DNA of 64,000 nucleotides from Manduca sexta (lineage: Eukaryota > Arthropoda > Insecta > Lepidoptera > Sphingidae): assembly GCF_014839805.1 (NCBI RefSeq), contig NC_051140.1, positions 8,143,826 through 8,207,825 of the forward strand, written 5' to 3'. The translations under genes and the position numbers were made by a program. Within the stretch, counting starts at the first letter, position 1. Each line of letters starts with the position of its first letter. Positions 60,692 to 64,000 of the stretch are shown here, in pieces. The notes beneath the pieces are model-generated. The model was not told the origin of the DNA, searched no databases, and saw only the letters and a list, made by a program, of their open reading frames with translations.

Positions 60692-61678
60692 CAGGATGTC
60701 CCAGAAAGTAGTGTCAAGCGGAGGTCCAGAGACAGAGCACCCCTTGGGGTATCCGAATCACCCCCATGTATGTTCCGCGATTTTTCATAGTTTTCGAGTT
60801 ATTAATATTTTCTGATATTTGAGAATTTTCGATTTCACCGATAAAATGTTTTCTTTTTAAAAAATTAGAAGACTTATTCGAGATTTTTTATTGCAACTAA
60901 ATTTTCATTAGTTGTACTTTTGGTAAAAACAATCAGCTTCGTAACTTTAATGAAAATTTTGAAAATGTTGGTGTAAAGTAAAAAACTTATGTTCTATGAA
61001 TTATGACTTAAATTTTCTTCTTTAAATTTAAAAACCTAAACAGGTGATTTCGTTGTTCTCAGTTAAATCAAAAACTTCTCTAGACTCTTACATATTCATT
61101 CAAAAAACATAGTCCTTCATGGGGGCTATTTTGGCTAAAATCAGCCTTAAAACACAGCGAGGTAGAAAATTCTTAAAATTTGCCATCAGATTACAATTAT
61201 TTTTTGTGACGCCTCATCATTCCTAAGGTTAATTAGTTTGTTAACTAACCAAAAATGACTGCAAGAAAGCTATGAGTTAAGCATTTGGCATATTCTTATG
61301 TTTAAGTTCAATTAATTTTGTATGATTCGTTCTCATGTTTAGGTTTTTAAATTTAAAGAAGAAAATTTAAGACATAATTCATAGAACATAAGTATTTCAC
61401 TTTACATCATTTTCGTAAATTTCATTAAAGTTACGAAGCCGATTGTTTTTAGCAAGAAAGTACAACTAAAGAAAATTTGGTTGCAATAAAAAAATCTCGA
61501 ATACGTCTTCTACTTATTTAAAAAGAAAACATTTAATTGGTCAAATCGAAAATTCACAAAAATATTCATAACTCGAAAACTATGAAAAATCGCGGAACAT
61601 ACATGGGGGTGATTCGGATACCCCAAGGGGTGCTCTATCTCTGGACCTCCGCTTGACACCACTTTATGGGACACCCTG
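60692..61678. mobile_element. Fold-back element with ~340-bp inverted arms
   Basis: 987 bp flanked by TA (60690-60691, 61679-61680). The arms 60692 to about 61045 and about 61335 to 61678 are inverted repeats, nearly identical at the ends (TCAAGCGGAGGTCCAGAGA, CACCCCCATGTATGTTCCGC) and more diverged inside. Terminal bases are CAGGRTGTCCCA. About 290 bp of unique centre has no coding sequence. A long-TIR MITE using TA targets. Confidence 0.82.
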
Positions 61679-62263
61679 TAAAAGGCAATTAAACGTATTT
61701 TAATGCGTGTATTTTACTGTGGGACCTTTATAACTTTACGCTTATTCAAGGTAAACACGTTTCTAAATTTTTCGCCACAAATTAAAGTCTTATGGAGTAA
61801 GGTCGGGTGACCTTGCGGCCCACAGTATCCGTTTATCAACATATACACTAATATTTAAATAATTAACTACCGCACTTGACGAGCGAGGCAAAGCACCGTC
61901 ATAATGAAAAAAGTGATTTAATAGGGCTAGGGGTACGCCATCCAATAAAACTTGTAACTAAATAATATACTTGACTAAATGTATCTTGATTTTACATTCA
62001 TTATGTATAATAAAACCGCTTGAATTTATATTGTTACAGGAGTATTTTTTTTGTGAATTATATGATGTTAATTTAAATTGTATGGTGTAAAAGGTAATCA
62101 TAATAAGTATAAAGCAAATAATGTACTTATTTAATTTGATACTTAAGCATTATTATTGTATCCGTCTACGTAACCGTGTAATTAAGTACTTACCACATTA
62201 TATGTGACCATGTATTGTTGTTCATAATATTAGCTAGCTAATCTGTGTCCTTATGAAAATCGT

Positions 62264-62620
62264 ATGGCCCATTTCGAAATGGACAGTTTGTATATTCGTC
62301 GAAAGCTTCTGGACTTGTCATACCTGCATAAGTTAATTAATAATAAAATTACATGCAGTGAACTCCTCGGAAATATCAGTACAGCAGTTCCATACAACAA
62401 ACCCAGACGCCCAATAACTATTATTTTTATAACACCTTCTTACAGAACTAACTTAGGTCTAAATGCTCCAATAACTAGAATATGTGCTCTATATAATAAA
62501 GTTGGCACTAAAGTGGATATTGATACATTTAATGATTCTGTAAAAGTGTTCAAAGATAGACTGCTGGAAAATCTCAAAAATTATACATGTAACCAACCTT
62601 TTATAAATTCTTATAATTAG
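62264..62620 (+). pseudogene. Non-LTR retrotransposon RT, C-terminal fragment
   Basis: A 118-codon frame matching the tail of CR1/Jockey-like reverse transcriptases: LYIRRKLLDLSYLHKLINN, an IxxxVPYNKPRRP-type segment, RTNLGLNAPITRICALYN, then FNDSVKVFKDRL. It has no RT catalytic core. Same domain region as the fragment at 21186-21584, but a different copy and strand. Confidence 0.7.
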
Positions 62621-62884
62621 TCAACGAGATATTCTCATTAATCTTTTCTGTTACCAATCGTATGACATTGTTTACAATAGTGTTATATTGACAAATTATT
62701 TAGTATATAATCGAAACTCATTAATTTCATATTTTTAGTACTTTATAATTTTCTTTTCTACCTCCTATTATTACTTATGTTTTAGATTTTAATTCAATAT
62801 GTTGTTAGTGGTAAATGCTGTGTTCATCTATTAGTAGCACACATATCAGATGCTTTACCTTATTGAATACCTTATAATACCTTT

Positions 62885-63310
62885 TAACCGATTTCAAAAA
62901 AAGGAGGAGGTTATCAATTCGACGTGATTTTTTTTTTATTTTGTATGTTACCTCAGAAGTCGTTTATGAACCGATTTGGAAAATTCTTTTTTTATTCGAA
63001 AGAATACACCTCCAGATCAAAATCGCGTCAGTAGTTTGGTTTTAAAACTAAAAAATATAGAATAATTATGTCGTCCAAGAAAACGAAATCGCGAATTTAG
63101 CTTTCTTGTAACGTTTTTAGTTATGTTTTTGCATTGAGTTTAGTTGAGTGTACTTCTTACATACTTATACATACAGCATAACACCTTTTCCCTTTTTTAG
63201 GCACCGACTCCAAAATTGGTATCCAATATATACCTGTTATGTGAAATTATTTTTTGGTTTTGAGTGGTTTTTGAAGGCGGTTCAATTCTTTGTGAAAATT
63301 ATTTTATTAA
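62885..63310. repeat. Dispersed repeat with imperfect inverted ends
   Basis: AACCGATTTCAAAAAAAGGA at the left and GTTTTTGAAGGCGGTTCAAT (63269 on) at the right, which reads AACCGCCTTCAAAAAC inward. The right end also matches 11903-11935 in reverse. Between them is AT-rich sequence with no gene. Confidence 0.5.
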
Positions 63311-64000
63311 TATTCATTGATGCAATATGTATTGCTTTTGGTGTACCTTATTACAAATAAATAAATAAATCCTGCGACGTTGTTGTTGTTTTTTAGATAA
63401 CCCTGTATATATGTATAATGTATACATTTAGCGTTTTTAACATTTATTTGTTTAACAATTAACTCAAAACTAAAATAGTATTCAGTACTTATAACAAAAA
63501 CTTAACTTATTTACTAAAAGACAATAATTTTATTCAAATTAGTTAACAAATAAGCAAAAGAGCTAGATCATAAAAATATAGCTAGCGAAATGTAACGATT
63601 GTGAACGTCCGTCCGACCCTAAGCAAAATGCAAGCAAAAGACGTTTTACAAATAGACGCGACGTAGATTAACAAAATTGCACATAAAAACAGCGCACTAT
63701 TAACAACCTATATAGTCACATACTTGTACAGCCCGAGCAGCTCGCATTGATACGGCCCGAGCGTCGACCGCCGCGCCGCGCCGTGGCCTTTGGCCGTGGC
63801 CATCTAGTTTATTGGTCTCTGGTCGCCATGACAGTCGAATAAAATGAATTTATTAGTTAAAAAAATGTTAAATAGTGTATCCTTATTACTAACGTTTGAA
63901 ATGAAACGTTTTTTTCATTCACAGTTGGAATATAATTTCTACATCGTCTAAAAACACAGGAAGGCATTTTATTTATAAAAATACAAAAAGTTAGTAATTA

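Larger units (their letters stand above)
59540..64000. other. Downstream region, no host gene seen
   Basis: 59540-60690 is AT-rich without a gene. 60692-61678 is the fold-back element. 61690-62260 is AT-rich (TACTGTGGG / CCCACAGTA at about 61718 and 61819 are a short inverted pair). 62264-62620 is a LINE fragment and 62885-63310 a dispersed repeat. 63730-63805 is a GC-rich patch with GGCCGTGGCC and no frame. No fourth P450 is visible. Confidence 0.55.

Noticed and set aside
1..64000. CRISPR array, operon or prokaryotic signals
   Set aside because: Genes have spliceosomal introns, TATA/Inr promoters and poly(A) signals; no regularly spaced repeat-spacer array exists.

Overview
This is an AT-rich, intron-rich insect nuclear window, almost certainly from a butterfly or moth. 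The evidence is the repeat fauna: tRNA-derived SINEs of the Metulj type, short Helitrons with TC...CTAG ends, RTE- and R1-like LINE tails, mariner, pogo and BEL/Pao elements. It also rests on three closely spaced CYP4-clan cytochrome P450 genes of the kind expanded in Lepidoptera (most like CYP340/CYP341). The species cannot be read from the sequence.

Layout. 1-18557 holds no gene I can support; it is a mosaic of MITEs, SINEs, Helitrons and decayed transposons. 18558-28637, 30030-40553 and 46547-59503 are three P450 genes in head-to-tail array on the + strand. I reconstructed each as ten coding exons (513, 514 and 515 aa) with identical intron phases (1,1,1,1,0,1,2,1,1). Each is open throughout and has the N-terminal anchor, the C-helix WxxxR, an I-helix threonine, ExxR, the PERF motif and the Cys-heme loop. 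Genes 2 and 3 are a recent duplication: coding sequence, much of the introns, about 370 bp of upstream sequence and the 3' UTR all align. Gene 1 is an older paralogue. 59504-64000 has no gene, only a fold-back element, a LINE fragment and repeats.

Because genes 2 and 3 are near copies, each intron of one serves as an empty site for insertions in the other. This gives unusually clean readings of transposon behaviour. (a) Two inverted copies of a ~1.9-kb element sit precisely between AAA and TTT with no target duplication, which is the signature of the Spy group. One copy is nested in a SINE in gene 2; the other is in intron 8 of gene 3, with the unoccupied site visible in gene 2. (b) A 2.8-kb TTAA-flanked insertion, itself carrying a pogo-like element, splits the conserved upstream region of gene 3 from its TATA box. 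(c) A BEL/Pao LTR retrotransposon with a 5-bp duplication fills intron 9 of gene 3; it has lost reverse transcriptase and RNase H and carries a TTAA-flanked MITE in its 3' LTR. (d) A repeat landed about 14 bp upstream of the exon 8 acceptor of gene 3. A Helitron and a SINE remnant shared by intron 1 of genes 2 and 3 predate the duplication.

The P450s probably act as ER-bound monooxygenases in detoxification or chemosensory/hormone turnover; the sequence does not say which substrate. Genes 2 and 3 have an alanine where the I-helix normally has its conserved glycine.
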